Below are positions 28,748 to 38,554 of a DNA stretch of 64,000 bases, piece by piece. Origin of the DNA: Sinorhizobium terangae (GTDB lineage: Bacteria; Pseudomonadota; Alphaproteobacteria; Rhizobiales; Rhizobiaceae). The stretch is taken from contig NZ_WITC01000085.1 in the NCBI RefSeq assembly GCF_009601505.1, positions 1 through 64,000 on the forward strand, in the 5' to 3' direction. The notes beneath the pieces were generated by a model that was given only the letters and a program-made list of their open reading frames with translations, was not told the DNA's origin and did no database searches. The first letter of the stretch is position 1. Each line of letters begins with the position of its first letter. Both the position numbers and the translations under genes were made by a program.

Positions 28748-29770
28748 TCAGGCGACCGGCAGATTGTAGGGCGTGATCACCTCGACCGCCGAAAGGCACT
28801 GGCCTCCGGAACCGGCGACAGCCGTTCTTCTTCCCATGATGGCGCGAAACGCCGTACGCGCGTCCGTCTTCAAGTCATGATGCAGCACGAAATGCACGCG
28901 TCCGTCCCTCAGGAGTTCCAGATTTTCCTGGTCGAGATCATGAGCGACGAAGAGTGAACAAGTCCGGTCGAGCTGATGGAAAGCGGCAAGCACGGCGCGG
29001 TTTCCTCCGCCGATCGAATAGGCGGCGTTGATCTCGGGGTGACGCGTCAGCGCATCAAGGGCGAGGACGCCGGTTTCCTCGCTCTTGCCAAAACCCTCGC
29101 CGATCTCGACGATACCAATCGAAGGGTAGCGCTCGCGCAATATCCGGCGGAAACCGATCTCCCGCTCCTCTTCTCCGCGGAAGCGGTTGCTTGAGAGCGT
29201 GACCAATACGGTCGCCGCCTGACCGGCGAAGCGCTCGCCGATCAGATAGGCGGCGGTCTCGCCGGCCGCGCGGTTGTCGGCCCCTGCATAGGCCGTTCTA
29301 GCGGAGTGTGGAAGATCGGTGACGAGCGTCACCACCGCTATGTCCGCGCTTTCGAGCCGCGCCACGGCAGCGGTCACTTCGGGCACATCCGGTGCCTTGA
29401 GGACGACGCCATCGGTGCCACGCAGGCGGATCCGGTCGAGCAATTGCGCGATCTCCTGTGCTCGCATCGTTTCTGCCAAATGAAAGCGGCAGCGGAAGAT
29501 CGTCGGCATGAAGGTCGTCGCTTCATTTTCGAAAGCGCGTCGCACGGCGTCGGTAAAGCGCTCCGGCGCTTCCATCACCACGTCGATCGCATATTTCCGA
29601 CCCTGGATCTCCATGCCCGCCTGTTGCTTCTCAAGCTCGCGGATCGCCGCCTTGACGCGCGCTACCGTCTGCGGGCGCACCCCCGTCCGATCATTGAGCA
29701 CCCGGTCGACCGTGGCCGTGCTCACACCTGCCTGAAATGCGATATCCTTGACCAGAAACGGATGTGCCAC
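28748..29770 (-). CDS. LacI-family transcriptional regulator
   Basis: 340 residues. N-terminal helix-turn-helix VKDIAFQAGVSTATVDRVLN followed by a hinge, then a periplasmic-binding-protein-like ligand domain (LRGTDGVVLKAPDVPEV, TLVTDLPHSARTAYAGADNR). Such regulators sense sugars or polyols. I prefer GTG 29770 (AAGG site seven bases upstream) over TTG 29776. It is divergent from the PhyH dioxygenase, so it probably represses that cluster. Confidence 0.9.
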   Translation of the reverse strand: MAHPFLVKDIAFQAGVSTATVDRVLNDRTGVRPQTVARVKAAIRELEKQQAGMEIQGRKYAIDVVMEAPERFTDAVRRAFENEATTFMPTIFRCRFHLAETMRAQEIAQLLDRIRLRGTDGVVLKAPDVPEVTAAVARLESADIAVVTLVTDLPHSARTAYAGADNRAAGETAAYLIGERFAGQAATVLVTLSSNRFRGEEEREIGFRRILRERYPSIGIVEIGEGFGKSEETGVLALDALTRHPEINAAYSIGGGNRAVLAAFHQLDRTCSLFVAHDLDQENLELLRDGRVHFVLHHDLKTDARTAFRAIMGRRTAVAGSGGQCLSAVEVITPYNLPVA

Positions 29771-29868
29771 GAACAAGCCTTGTGATGGTTTTTTGATGGA
29801 TTCCTGCTCTATCCCAGAAGCGGGCGAGACGTATAGTCGGTGCTGTATTTTCTCGAGGAGGAGACCGG

Positions 29869-31062
29869 ATGAAGATCGACAACACGGCGAGGAGGCGCGT
29901 CGAACGCGTATGGCTGACGGAGGAATCCTGCAGCATCGAGGCGTTCCGCGCCGAGGTCGAGCGCCGCACCAACCCGATCGACTATCCGCATGCAGCCGAT
30001 TGCCAAAAGAACATCCTGATCTATGACAGTGCCAGCCTCGTTGCCGATTGCAGGACGGATGACGGTCGGCGCGCAGCTCTGGGGGAGATTTGCGCGGTGC
30101 TGGCCGAAGGGCCGGGCGTTGCGGTGTTCAAGCGCGCCTTCACCGACACAAGCATTATCGACGAAGCAAGCCGTGTTTTCGACGAGATCATCGAGGAGCA
30201 ACACCGCACGAACAGTGGCGGCGGCGACCACTTCGCCAAGCCCGGTGCCAACGACCGCATCTGGAATTCGCTGGAGAAGCATTGCCTGCGCTCTCCCGAA
30301 AATTTCGCGGCCTACTACGGCAACGCGGTCATCGCGCTCGTCAGCGAGGCCTGGCTCGGGCCGAACTACCAGATGACGGCGCAGGTCAACCGCGTCAATC
30401 CGGGCGGCGCGGCACAGTCGGCGCATCGGGACTATCATCTCGGTTTCCAGACGTCGGCGGTCATCGAGCAATATCCGGCACATGTGCACAAGCTTTCGCC
30501 AGTTCTGACGCTGCAGGGCGCCGTTGCCCATTGCGACATGCCGGTCGAAAGCGGGCCGACCTTGTTCCTGCCTTACAGCCAGAGCTATTTGCCCGGCTAT
30601 CTCGCGCTGAAAAGGCCGGAGTTCAAAGCATATTTCGACGAGAACCACGTCCAGCTTCCGCTTGAGAAGGGCGATGCGGTGTTCTTCAACCCGGCGCTCT
30701 TCCATGCGGCGGGCACCAACCGGTCGGCAGACATCAAGCGCGTGGCAAATCTCCTCCAGGTCTCCTCCGCCTTCGGACGGGCGATGGAAACGGTCGATCG
30801 CGAGCGGATGTGCGCCATGCTCTATCCGGCCCTGAAGGCTCTTGCAGCGGACGGAAGGCTCTCGGCCGGCGAGATTGCCAATGCGATCGCTTCTTGCGCC
30901 GAAGGCTACTCGTTCCCGACCAATCTCGATCGCGACCCGCCGCTGGGCGGCCTGGCACCGAAAACGCAGGCACAGCTGATGCATGAAGCGCTGGCGGCCG
31001 ATTGGGAAACCAAATCCTTCGTGGAGGCACTGGCCGCGCAGGCGGAGAAAAAGAGAAGCTGA
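29869..31062 (+). CDS. Phytanoyl-CoA dioxygenase (PhyH)-family Fe(II)/2-oxoglutarate oxygenase
   Basis: 397 residues. Iron-binding His and Asp lie in QSAHRDYHLGF (HxD) and the distal His in FFNPALFHAAGTNRSADIKR, with the 2-oxoglutarate Arg close behind. Ribosome site GAGGAGGAGA. It is the first gene of a rightward pair with the SDR, opposite a LacI regulator, suggesting inducible catabolism of one compound. The substrate is unknown; bacterial PhyH enzymes act on very varied small molecules, and the family name should not be read as a fatty-acid role. Confidence 0.87.
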   Translation: MKIDNTARRRVERVWLTEESCSIEAFRAEVERRTNPIDYPHAADCQKNILIYDSASLVADCRTDDGRRAALGEICAVLAEGPGVAVFKRAFTDTSIIDEASRVFDEIIEEQHRTNSGGGDHFAKPGANDRIWNSLEKHCLRSPENFAAYYGNAVIALVSEAWLGPNYQMTAQVNRVNPGGAAQSAHRDYHLGFQTSAVIEQYPAHVHKLSPVLTLQGAVAHCDMPVESGPTLFLPYSQSYLPGYLALKRPEFKAYFDENHVQLPLEKGDAVFFNPALFHAAGTNRSADIKRVANLLQVSSAFGRAMETVDRERMCAMLYPALKALAADGRLSAGEIANAIASCAEGYSFPTNLDRDPPLGGLAPKTQAQLMHEALAADWETKSFVEALAAQAEKKRS

Positions 31063-31134
31063 GAAATGCGACGGGGCGATACTCCCGACGCTAAGGAGTG
31101 CGGGAGCTTGGAAGCGAAATAGAGGAGGAGTTAC

Positions 31135-31956
31135 ATGAGCACGGACTATGGCCGCCTTGATGGCAAGGTCGCTATCGTGACAGGCGGCACACAGGGGCTC
31201 GGTGCAACGATCGCGGCGCTCTTTGCCGAACGGGGCGCGATCGGCATCGTCATCTGCGGGCGCAACGCTGCCAAAGGCGAGGCAAGAGCAGCCGAGATTG
31301 GCAAGGCGACCGGCACCAAGGTGATTTACGTGGCCGCCGATCTCGAGTGGGTCGACGACGCCCGCAAGGTTGTTGCGGCTTGCGACAGGGAATTCGGCCG
31401 GGTGGACGCATTGGTCAATGCCGCTGCCATCACCGACCGTGGCACGATCCTCGACACCACGCCGGAACTCTTCGACCGCATGTTCGCGGTCAACGTGCGC
31501 GCGCCCTTCTTCCTCATGCAGGAGACGGTGAAGGTAATGCGGCGCGAGAAGATCGAGGGCACGATCGTCAACATTGGCTCGATGTCGGCCAAGGCGGGCC
31601 AGCCCTTCATTGCCGCCTATTGCGCCTCGAAAGGCGCCCTGGAGACGCTGACGAAGAACACGGCCTACGCGCTTTTGCGCAACCGTATCCGCGTCAACGG
31701 CCTCAATATCGGCTGGATGGCATCGGAGGGGGAGGATCGCATCCAACGCGAATATCACGATGCACCTGCGGACTGGCTGGAGAAGGCCGCAGCCAACCAA
31801 CCTTTCGGCCGCCTTGTCGATCCGGCCGAGGTGGCGCGCGCCTGCGCCTATCTTTCCTCGGCGGAATCCGGTTTGATGACGGGTTCGGTGATCTGCTTCG
31901 ACCAATCAATCTGGGGCGCCTACGATGGCTCCCCGCATCCGGCGGCGCCGCTTTGA
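31135..31956 (+). CDS. SDR-family NAD(P)-dependent oxidoreductase
   Basis: 273 residues of classical short-chain dehydrogenase. Cofactor loop VTGGTQGLGATIAALFAERG, VNAAAITDRG, catalytic Ser in GSMSAKAGQPF and YxxxK in YCASKGALE (Y and K). An Arg shortly after the first strand (CGRNAAKGE) hints at NADP preference. AGGAGGAG ribosome site. Follows the PhyH gene by 72 bases, likely one operon; substrate unknown. Confidence 0.92.
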   Translation: MSTDYGRLDGKVAIVTGGTQGLGATIAALFAERGAIGIVICGRNAAKGEARAAEIGKATGTKVIYVAADLEWVDDARKVVAACDREFGRVDALVNAAAITDRGTILDTTPELFDRMFAVNVRAPFFLMQETVKVMRREKIEGTIVNIGSMSAKAGQPFIAAYCASKGALETLTKNTAYALLRNRIRVNGLNIGWMASEGEDRIQREYHDAPADWLEKAAANQPFGRLVDPAEVARACAYLSSAESGLMTGSVICFDQSIWGAYDGSPHPAAPL

Positions 31957-32049
31957 CGCGGCGCCGGTTCTCCATGCCGCGCGGAGGCTTTGGGTGAGGC
32001 GAGCCGCTTGGCTCGTCTTGCCTTTCGCCGTCGGCTGTGCCCATATGCG

Positions 32050-32994
<945 letters not shown>

Positions 32995-33050
32995 ATTCAA
33001 TACGATAAGCGCAGTATCTCCACTGCTTTGACAGCATGCGGCAGATGGGC

Positions 33051-34178
33051 TCAATTGCCCTGGACCGGCTGGTAACCCGGACCGAGCGGGTGCTTGAGGT
33101 CGATCGCGCTTTTTTCTTGCGGCAGGAATGCCGGGCCCACGACACGGACCTTGCTGTTCGCCGGGTCGTAGGGCCTTTCCCGCACCGGCTTTGCTTGTAC
33201 CGATCCCGCGGCCGGCTTCAGGTCGCCATTGATCGTGATGACCGACGGCTCGCTGCCGGTCGTCGCCTTCCTGCCATTTTCTGTTGCCGCACTAGCCGGG
33301 ATTCGGCAGCCGCAAACTCCTGGCGCACCGACGCCGCGCGTCCGGTAGGCAAAGGCCGTCGGCAGCTCGGTATAAGGCCTTCCGGTCAAGGCCGAGACCA
33401 TCTGGTCGCTCTCTTCCGTGGCGAGAACGTGGTAGTAGAGTTCCGTCTGCGCACCGGGGCAGCGTGCCTGACACAGCTCGGCGTCACGGGCAAAGTCCGC
33501 GGGCGTCGCATTTGACGAGATCGGGAAAAAGGCCCCGTCGCAGGTGCGGACGCACATTGTCCTGAGGCTGCCCATGGGCTCCTCGTGCAGCAGGGGAAAA
33601 TCCTGCGTCTCGCTGTCGTCACCCAGCAGCGGATAATCTTCGCTGTCCGGCGGAAGATCCCTGAGGATATTGCGGGGGAGCTCGGCATCATCGACCGCAG
33701 CACTCGCGAACTCGTCCTGCTCCTCGACTGGATCCTGGGCATTGGCCCCGTCATGGCAGCCGTTCAGTTCCAGCGCCGCGAGAATGCGCCGGCGCGTGTC
33801 GCCCGTGTCGCCAGATATCAACGAGTGGCGGTGCGCCTTGAGCCGTTGAAGGTTGTCCTCCATGCGGGCGATGGTCTCATCCAGCGCCGCGCATGCCTCA
33901 TCATTGTCACCACCGATGACGACGACACTGCCGGTGCCGCACTCCATCCGGCGTCGCTCGTTCTTCGCCCGGCGGAGCTCGATGTTCTGGCGGGAAACGG
34001 CACCCGTGAAATCGCGCAGGTTAGCGGTTGGGTTGACGGCCGTGGAGAGATCAGTGAGCCGTGCATTCAGGCGTTCGCAAACAGTCGAGGCCGACGCACC
34101 GTCAGCGCCCGCCAACAGCAGCGGGAGCAGGGCCACCACCACGGATTTGAAGTTCCGGGATATGACGATCCGGGGCAC
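33051..34178 (-). CDS. Secreted DUF2865-domain protein
   Basis: 375 residues. Signal peptide from GTG 34178 (SVVVALLPLLLAGADGASAS). A coiled region ~50-120 (NIELRRAKNERRRMECG, DETIARMEDNLQRLKAH) is followed by an acidic stretch and the DUF2865 core: MCVRTCDGAFFPISSNAT, DAELCQARCPGAQTELYYH and CGCRIP, with many Cys that could form disulfides. The family is found mainly in Rhizobiales and lacks an assigned function; periplasmic location is inferred. Confidence 0.85.
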   Translation of the reverse strand: MPRIVISRNFKSVVVALLPLLLAGADGASASTVCERLNARLTDLSTAVNPTANLRDFTGAVSRQNIELRRAKNERRRMECGTGSVVVIGGDNDEACAALDETIARMEDNLQRLKAHRHSLISGDTGDTRRRILAALELNGCHDGANAQDPVEEQDEFASAAVDDAELPRNILRDLPPDSEDYPLLGDDSETQDFPLLHEEPMGSLRTMCVRTCDGAFFPISSNATPADFARDAELCQARCPGAQTELYYHVLATEESDQMVSALTGRPYTELPTAFAYRTRGVGAPGVCGCRIPASAATENGRKATTGSEPSVITINGDLKPAAGSVQAKPVRERPYDPANSKVRVVGPAFLPQEKSAIDLKHPLGPGYQPVQGN

Positions 34179-34330
34179 TGGCTTTCGTCTCTTCTGCCTT
34201 GGTGCGCGATCCGTTCTTCGAGGACTTTCGCGACCGCCAACTCCTGTTTCTCCATATCATAAGGCGTTGACGTAACAGCGCAACGTCCAGGGAGAGTTTG
34301 CGTTAACAGGGCACCGCAGCAAGAGAGAAT

Positions 34331-34358
34331 TGGCCGGGCCGCGACGGCGGCCCGGCGA
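34331..34358 (-). terminator. Hairpin downstream of sinI
   Basis: GCCGGGCCGC / GCGGCCCGGC perfect 10-base arms just after the sinI stop. On the minus strand it is followed by CAATTCTCTCTT, a weak U-rich run. Confidence 0.65.
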
Positions 34359-34364
34359 GACGGA

Positions 34365-35009
34365 TCAGGCGGCCCGTGCTGTTTCGAGCGACATCGGGCG
34401 TTCGAGCACGGTGCCCTCGATTGCGGCGACATGCTTCATCGTTTCAAGTAGTTCTCGCGTCACTTCCCACGCGACTGCCACGGCGAAGACGGAGCCGATC
34501 CGGTGAGGATCGGCAATGCGCTCGCCGGGGCAACCCATCCGACGGAACATTCTTTCCAGGAAGACGTCGGTGACCGTGACGATATGGCTGACGCCGGAGG
34601 CAAGGCCCAGTTCGCCCACACCACACATGAGTTCCGCAGCGGCGACCGTTACCTGGTTCGACGAGCGATCCTGCGAGATATCCGGATCGATGCAGAAGCG
34701 GCTCGATTCCCACACGGAAGCGCTACGGATCTCGGGATTGTCGCCGAGCAGAATCGGAAACGTATCGTCCAGCATGTTCGGCCCAAGCGTCGGCAGCAGC
34801 CGCAGCGATCCGCGTAGCTTTCCGGTATCCGGTGCGTACGACATTACATAAAGGGGGTTCGCCTTGTCGTAATGGTCGATTTCCCACTCGCCGTCCGTCT
34901 TCACGTCCCATTTCAGGAAGTCATGGAACACGCGCTTGCGCAGCCGGAACATTTCGTCGATGGCCCGCGGGTGCTGTCCGCGAGCGTTACCGTTCACAAT
35001 CCTGATCAT
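34365..35009 (-). CDS. sinI: LuxI-family N-acyl-homoserine lactone synthase
   Basis: 214 residues. Conserved LuxI core: FRLRKRVFHDFLKWDV (Arg, Phe, Trp), EIDHYDKANP (Asp residues), GKLRGSLRLLPTLGPN, and ESSRFCIDPDI. Makes acyl-homoserine lactones from SAM and acyl-ACP; the Sinorhizobium enzyme is known for long-chain products. ATG 35009 (MIRIVNGNARGQHPRAID) with GGAG six bases before is preferred to starts further upstream, which would run into the operator. Downstream of sinR on the same strand, with a lux-box-like dyad between. Confidence 0.95.
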   Translation of the reverse strand: MIRIVNGNARGQHPRAIDEMFRLRKRVFHDFLKWDVKTDGEWEIDHYDKANPLYVMSYAPDTGKLRGSLRLLPTLGPNMLDDTFPILLGDNPEIRSASVWESSRFCIDPDISQDRSSNQVTVAAAELMCGVGELGLASGVSHIVTVTDVFLERMFRRMGCPGERIADPHRIGSVFAVAVAWEVTRELLETMKHVAAIEGTVLERPMSLETARAA

Positions 35010-35017
35010 CTTTCGCT

Positions 35018-35037
35018 CCATCGTTTTTGCGCGATGG
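35018..35037 (-). promoter_or_regulatory. Small hairpin abutting the sinI ribosome site
   Basis: CCATCG / CGATGG with an 8-base loop in the sinI leader. The 3' arm ends in the first bases of the GGAG ribosome site. In S. meliloti the sinI leader is structured and is a target of the small RNA RcsR1 (established); whether this hairpin is equivalent is inference. Confidence 0.4.
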
Positions 35038-35068
35038 GCAAATGCTGTCAGGCTGAACCGACACATGT

Positions 35069-35088
35069 AACTGTCGGTAGTGACAGTT
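35069..35088. promoter_or_regulatory. lux-box-like operator upstream of sinI
   Basis: A 20-base dyad AACTGTC-N6-GACAGTT with perfect 7-base arms. It has the length and CTG...CAG core of lux-type boxes. It lies 59 bases before the sinI ATG, where a LuxR-family activator would contact RNA polymerase. SinR, or an unlinked ExpR-type regulator, is the likely ligand. Confidence 0.75.
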
Positions 35089-35162
35089 CAAAAGGAGATT
35101 TTTTCCCACTAAATTTGCGGGGCTTTTGTCCAGAGGCTACCGCAATGGTTAATTTGAACCCG

Positions 35163-35900
35163 TCAGATGGTGGGGATCAGGGCGTGGCGAACCGCCTGCG
35201 CCACGGCTTGCGTATTGGAGACGACATTCAATTTGCGGCGCGCGTTGGTCATGAAAAAGCGGACGGTACGCTCGGATATGCCGAGGATCGTGGCGATTTC
35301 CCAATAGCTCTTGCCGGCCGCCGACCAGGTCAGCACCTCGGTTTCGCGGCCCGTCAGCCGCATGTCGCGCTCATCGATCGCCCCTGCCGTGGCCGCATGT
35401 TCCAACATCGATGCGTGGAAGAGGTTGGCGGCCAGCTGGAAGTCACGCAAATGGCAGCGCCGATAGATCGACCATTCCGCAGGCGACATGTTGGCGTTGA
35501 TGGCGAGAAGCGCCATGCGCCCGGCAGGTGACGGCAGCGGCAGCGCAACGCCCTCTGTCGAAAGCCCGATTTCCTCCGCTGCATGGAAGAGCGGTTCGCA
35601 CTCGGGGAATCGTCTGCGGGCGGTCGTCCATTCGACAGGTCTCACGCCACCAAGCGCAAGCCGCAGGATGGGATCAATGCGGTAGAGGGCTCTCGTTCGA
35701 TAGATTTCCGCGGCATAGGCGCCGAACGTGTGGTGTAGACGGCATACCTTTAGTCCGTCGGCAAGGGGCTCCGCTTCCAAGTATAGCAGATGCGCGATCT
35801 TGAAAGTGCGGCGCATCAACGCGAAGAATTGCTCGGGTTCGGCGCAGCCCCCGTACTCCACAATGTCCAATAGATCGAGGACAGCCTGTTGATCCGTCAT
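35163..35900 (-). CDS. sinR: LuxR-family quorum-sensing regulator
   Basis: 245 residues. The N-terminal autoinducer-binding domain contains YRIDPILRLA (the TraR Asp70-Pro71 pair) and PVEWTTAR (Trp85). The C-terminal helix-turn-helix is LTGRETEVLTWSAAGKSYWE, then IATILGISERTVRFFMTNAR. By eye the residue at TraR Trp57 is Ala (AAEIY), so ligand contacts may differ. ATG 35900 gives 245 residues; GTG 35909 is alternative. It activates sinI in S. meliloti (established). Gap to sinI is 153 bases. Confidence 0.93.
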   Translation of the reverse strand: MTDQQAVLDLLDIVEYGGCAEPEQFFALMRRTFKIAHLLYLEAEPLADGLKVCRLHHTFGAYAAEIYRTRALYRIDPILRLALGGVRPVEWTTARRRFPECEPLFHAAEEIGLSTEGVALPLPSPAGRMALLAINANMSPAEWSIYRRCHLRDFQLAANLFHASMLEHAATAGAIDERDMRLTGRETEVLTWSAAGKSYWEIATILGISERTVRFFMTNARRKLNVVSNTQAVAQAVRHALIPTI

Positions 35901-36023
35901 GCCCAACACCGAATCTTGCCCCTAGATAAGCATGGTAATGGGGGCATGCTTTGTCTAGTGCAATATTTCGTAAACGCTGCAAACTATTGCCCTTTCTAAA
36001 TTCATGGTTGAATTTCGATCGGG

Positions 36024-36060
36024 GTAAACGTCAGGGCCGCCCGGGTCAGCGGCCCGACGT
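36024..36060 (-). terminator. Hairpin downstream of dme
   Basis: ACGTCAGGGCCGC / GCGGCCCGACGT inverted repeat 11 bases after the dme stop, followed on the minus strand by TTTACC. Confidence 0.65.
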
Positions 36061-36071
36061 GTGCCTTTCCG

Positions 36072-38378
36072 TTACACCGGATGGCTTGCCTCGACGACCG
36101 CAAGAGCAGCCATGTTGACGACGCCGCGTGATGTGACCGACGGCGAAAGAATATGCGCGGGCAGGGCGGAACCCAGGAGGATAGGCCCGACATGCAGGCT
36201 GTCCGTCATGGTCTTGACCACACCGAGCGTGATGTTGGCGGCATCCAGATTGGGGAACACGAGCAGGTTGGCCTCGCCGTTGAGCGCGCTGTCCGGCATC
36301 ACACGCTGGCGCAGGATCTCGGAGATCGCCGAGTCGCCGTGCATCTCGCCGTCGACTTCGAGGTCGGGCGCCAGTTCACGCACGAGCTGCAGGGCCGCAC
36401 GCATTTTCGATGCGCTTTCGGAGTCGCGCGAACCGAAATTCGAGTGCGACACGAGTGCCGCACGCGGGGTGATACCAAAGCGGCGGATTTCTCCGGCCGC
36501 CATCACGGTCGTCTGCGCAATCTCCTCGGCGCTCGGATTGTAACTCACGTAGGTATCGGTGAAGAAGGTCGCGCCGCGCTGCGAGATGAGCAGGCTCAGC
36601 GCCGAGAAATCGCGAACGCCCGCCCGCTTGCCGATGATCTGCGAAACATCGCGCAGGTGTCTGCTGTAGCGCCCTTCTACGCCGCAGATCAGCGAATCCG
36701 CCTCGCCGCGCTTGACCGCAAGGGCGCCGATCACCGTCGTGTTCGTGCGCACGATCGTGCGGGCCGCTTCAGGGATGACACCGCGTCGGCCGACGAGTGC
36801 GAAATAGTCGTCAACGTAGTCGCGGTAGCGCGGGTCGCCTTCAGGATTGACGACCTCGAAATCGACATCCGGGCGGATCCGCAGGCCGTAGCGCCGCAGA
36901 CGCGTCTCGATAATCTGCGGGCGGCCGATGAGGATGGGATTGGCGGTGCCTTCCTCGAGCAGCACCTGCGCGGCGCGCAGCACCCGTTCGTCTTCGCCTT
37001 CGGCAAAGATGACCCGGTTCTTCGCGGCGTTTTTGGCGGCCGCGAAGACCGGCTTCATGATGAAGCCGGAGCGGAAGACGAAGCGGTTCAATTTGTCGAG
37101 ATAGGCGTCGAAATCCTGAATGGGGCGGCTCGCGACGCCGCTTTCGGCCGCTGCCTTCGCGACGGCCGGGGCGATGCGCAGGATCAGCCGCTGGTCGAAC
37201 GGCGAGGGGATGAGATAGTCCGGTCCAAAGACCGGCGTCTCGCCGGAATAGGCGCGTGCGGCGACATCCGAAGGCTCCTCGCGCGCAAGTCCGGCAATTG
37301 CGCGCACCGCCGCCATCTTCATTTCTTCATTGATCGTGCGCGCACCACAATCCAGCGCGCCGCGGAAGATGTGCGGGAAGCAGAGAACGTTGTTGACCTG
37401 GTTCGGGAAATCGGATCGTCCGGTGCAGATCATGGCGTCCGGGCGCGCCGCGCGGGCCAGTTCCGGCATGATCTCCGGAGTCGGGTTGGCAAGCGCCATG
37501 ATCAGCGGCTTCTCGGCCATTTGCACAAGCAGTTCGGGTTTGAGGACGCCGGCGGCCGAGAGGCCGAGGAAAACGTCGGCGCCGCCGATGCTGTCGGCTA
37601 GCACGCGGTTGTCGCTGTCCTGCGCATAGACGGCCTTCCACTCGTCCATCAGCGCTTCACGCCCCGTGTAGACCAGACCCTCGATATCGTGGACCCAGAT
37701 GTTCTCCCGTTTGGCACCGAGCGTAACGAGGAGGTTCAGGCAGGCAAGCGCCGCCGCGCCCGCGCCGGAGGTGACGATCTTCGCCTTGGCAATATCCTTG
37801 CCGGCGAGTTCGAGGCCGTTCAGAACGGCGGCAGCAACAATGATCGCGGTTCCGTGCTGGTCGTCGTGGAAGACCGGTATCTCCATCTTTTCGCGCAGGC
37901 GCCGCTCCACCTCAAAGCATTCCGGCGCCTTGATGTCCTCGAGATTGACACCGCCGAAGGTCGGCTCCAATGCCGAGACGACATCGACCATGCGATCGAC
38001 GGTCGGTGCGTCGATCTCGATGTCGAAAACGTCGATGCCGGCGAATTTCTTGAAGAGCACGGCCTTGCCTTCCATGACCGGCTTGGAGGCAAGCGGGCCG
38101 ATGTTGCCGAGGCCGAGAACAGCCGTGCCGTTGGAGATTACCGCGACCAGATTGGCGCGCGCGGTGAAATCGGCGGCTGTTTCGGGATTGTCCTTGATGG
38201 CGATACAGGGCGCGGCGACGCCGGGCGAATACGCAAGCGCCAGATCACGCTGGTTTCCGAGCGGCTTGGTCGGCTGGATCTCAAGCTTGCCCGGGCGCGG
38301 GTAGCGATGGAAGAAAAGTGCCTGCTGGTCGATGTCCCCGCTTGCCGGGACCGGTTTCGCTTTGTCGCCCGTATTCAT
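36072..38378 (-). CDS. dme: NAD(P)-dependent malic enzyme with C-terminal phosphotransacetylase-like domain
   Basis: 768 residues. The N-terminal ~430 are malic enzyme ([65 protein letters not shown]). The C-terminal ~330 resemble phosphotransacetylase ([45 protein letters not shown]), which in rhizobial malic enzymes is not catalytically active. Length and sequence fit Dme, the NAD-linked enzyme that bacteroids need for nitrogen fixation in S. meliloti, rather than Tme. ATG 38378 ([15 protein letters not shown]) is chosen; the frame is open to 38492. Confidence 0.93.
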   Translation of the reverse strand: MNTGDKAKPVPASGDIDQQALFFHRYPRPGKLEIQPTKPLGNQRDLALAYSPGVAAPCIAIKDNPETAADFTARANLVAVISNGTAVLGLGNIGPLASKPVMEGKAVLFKKFAGIDVFDIEIDAPTVDRMVDVVSALEPTFGGVNLEDIKAPECFEVERRLREKMEIPVFHDDQHGTAIIVAAAVLNGLELAGKDIAKAKIVTSGAGAAALACLNLLVTLGAKRENIWVHDIEGLVYTGREALMDEWKAVYAQDSDNRVLADSIGGADVFLGLSAAGVLKPELLVQMAEKPLIMALANPTPEIMPELARAARPDAMICTGRSDFPNQVNNVLCFPHIFRGALDCGARTINEEMKMAAVRAIAGLAREEPSDVAARAYSGETPVFGPDYLIPSPFDQRLILRIAPAVAKAAAESGVASRPIQDFDAYLDKLNRFVFRSGFIMKPVFAAAKNAAKNRVIFAEGEDERVLRAAQVLLEEGTANPILIGRPQIIETRLRRYGLRIRPDVDFEVVNPEGDPRYRDYVDDYFALVGRRGVIPEAARTIVRTNTTVIGALAVKRGEADSLICGVEGRYSRHLRDVSQIIGKRAGVRDFSALSLLISQRGATFFTDTYVSYNPSAEEIAQTTVMAAGEIRRFGITPRAALVSHSNFGSRDSESASKMRAALQLVRELAPDLEVDGEMHGDSAISEILRQRVMPDSALNGEANLLVFPNLDAANITLGVVKTMTDSLHVGPILLGSALPAHILSPSVTSRGVVNMAALAVVEASHPV

Positions 38379-38554
38379 GCCTTGCATTCCTCGTTCTTGA
38401 TCGGGGCCTTTTGGCATGAATTGCGGGCGGCGTACAGTTATGCTCTGGCTCATTTCCGACGCCCGATTTGTCGCACGCGCACCGCGTGTCATCTTCCTGA
38501 AACACGAGTCTGGTTTTGACGGGCGTCAAAAGGATCAACCAAGACGAGGCTCGC

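Noticed and set aside
29809..31905. A 698-residue open frame on the minus strand
   Set aside because: Antisense to the PhyH and SDR genes, which have intact motifs and ribosome sites. The translated product looks like random GC-rich sequence.
36072..38378. Active phosphotransacetylase in the Dme C-terminal domain
   Set aside because: The domain is homologous, but in studied rhizobial malic enzymes it has no transacetylase activity, so I describe it only as PTA-like.
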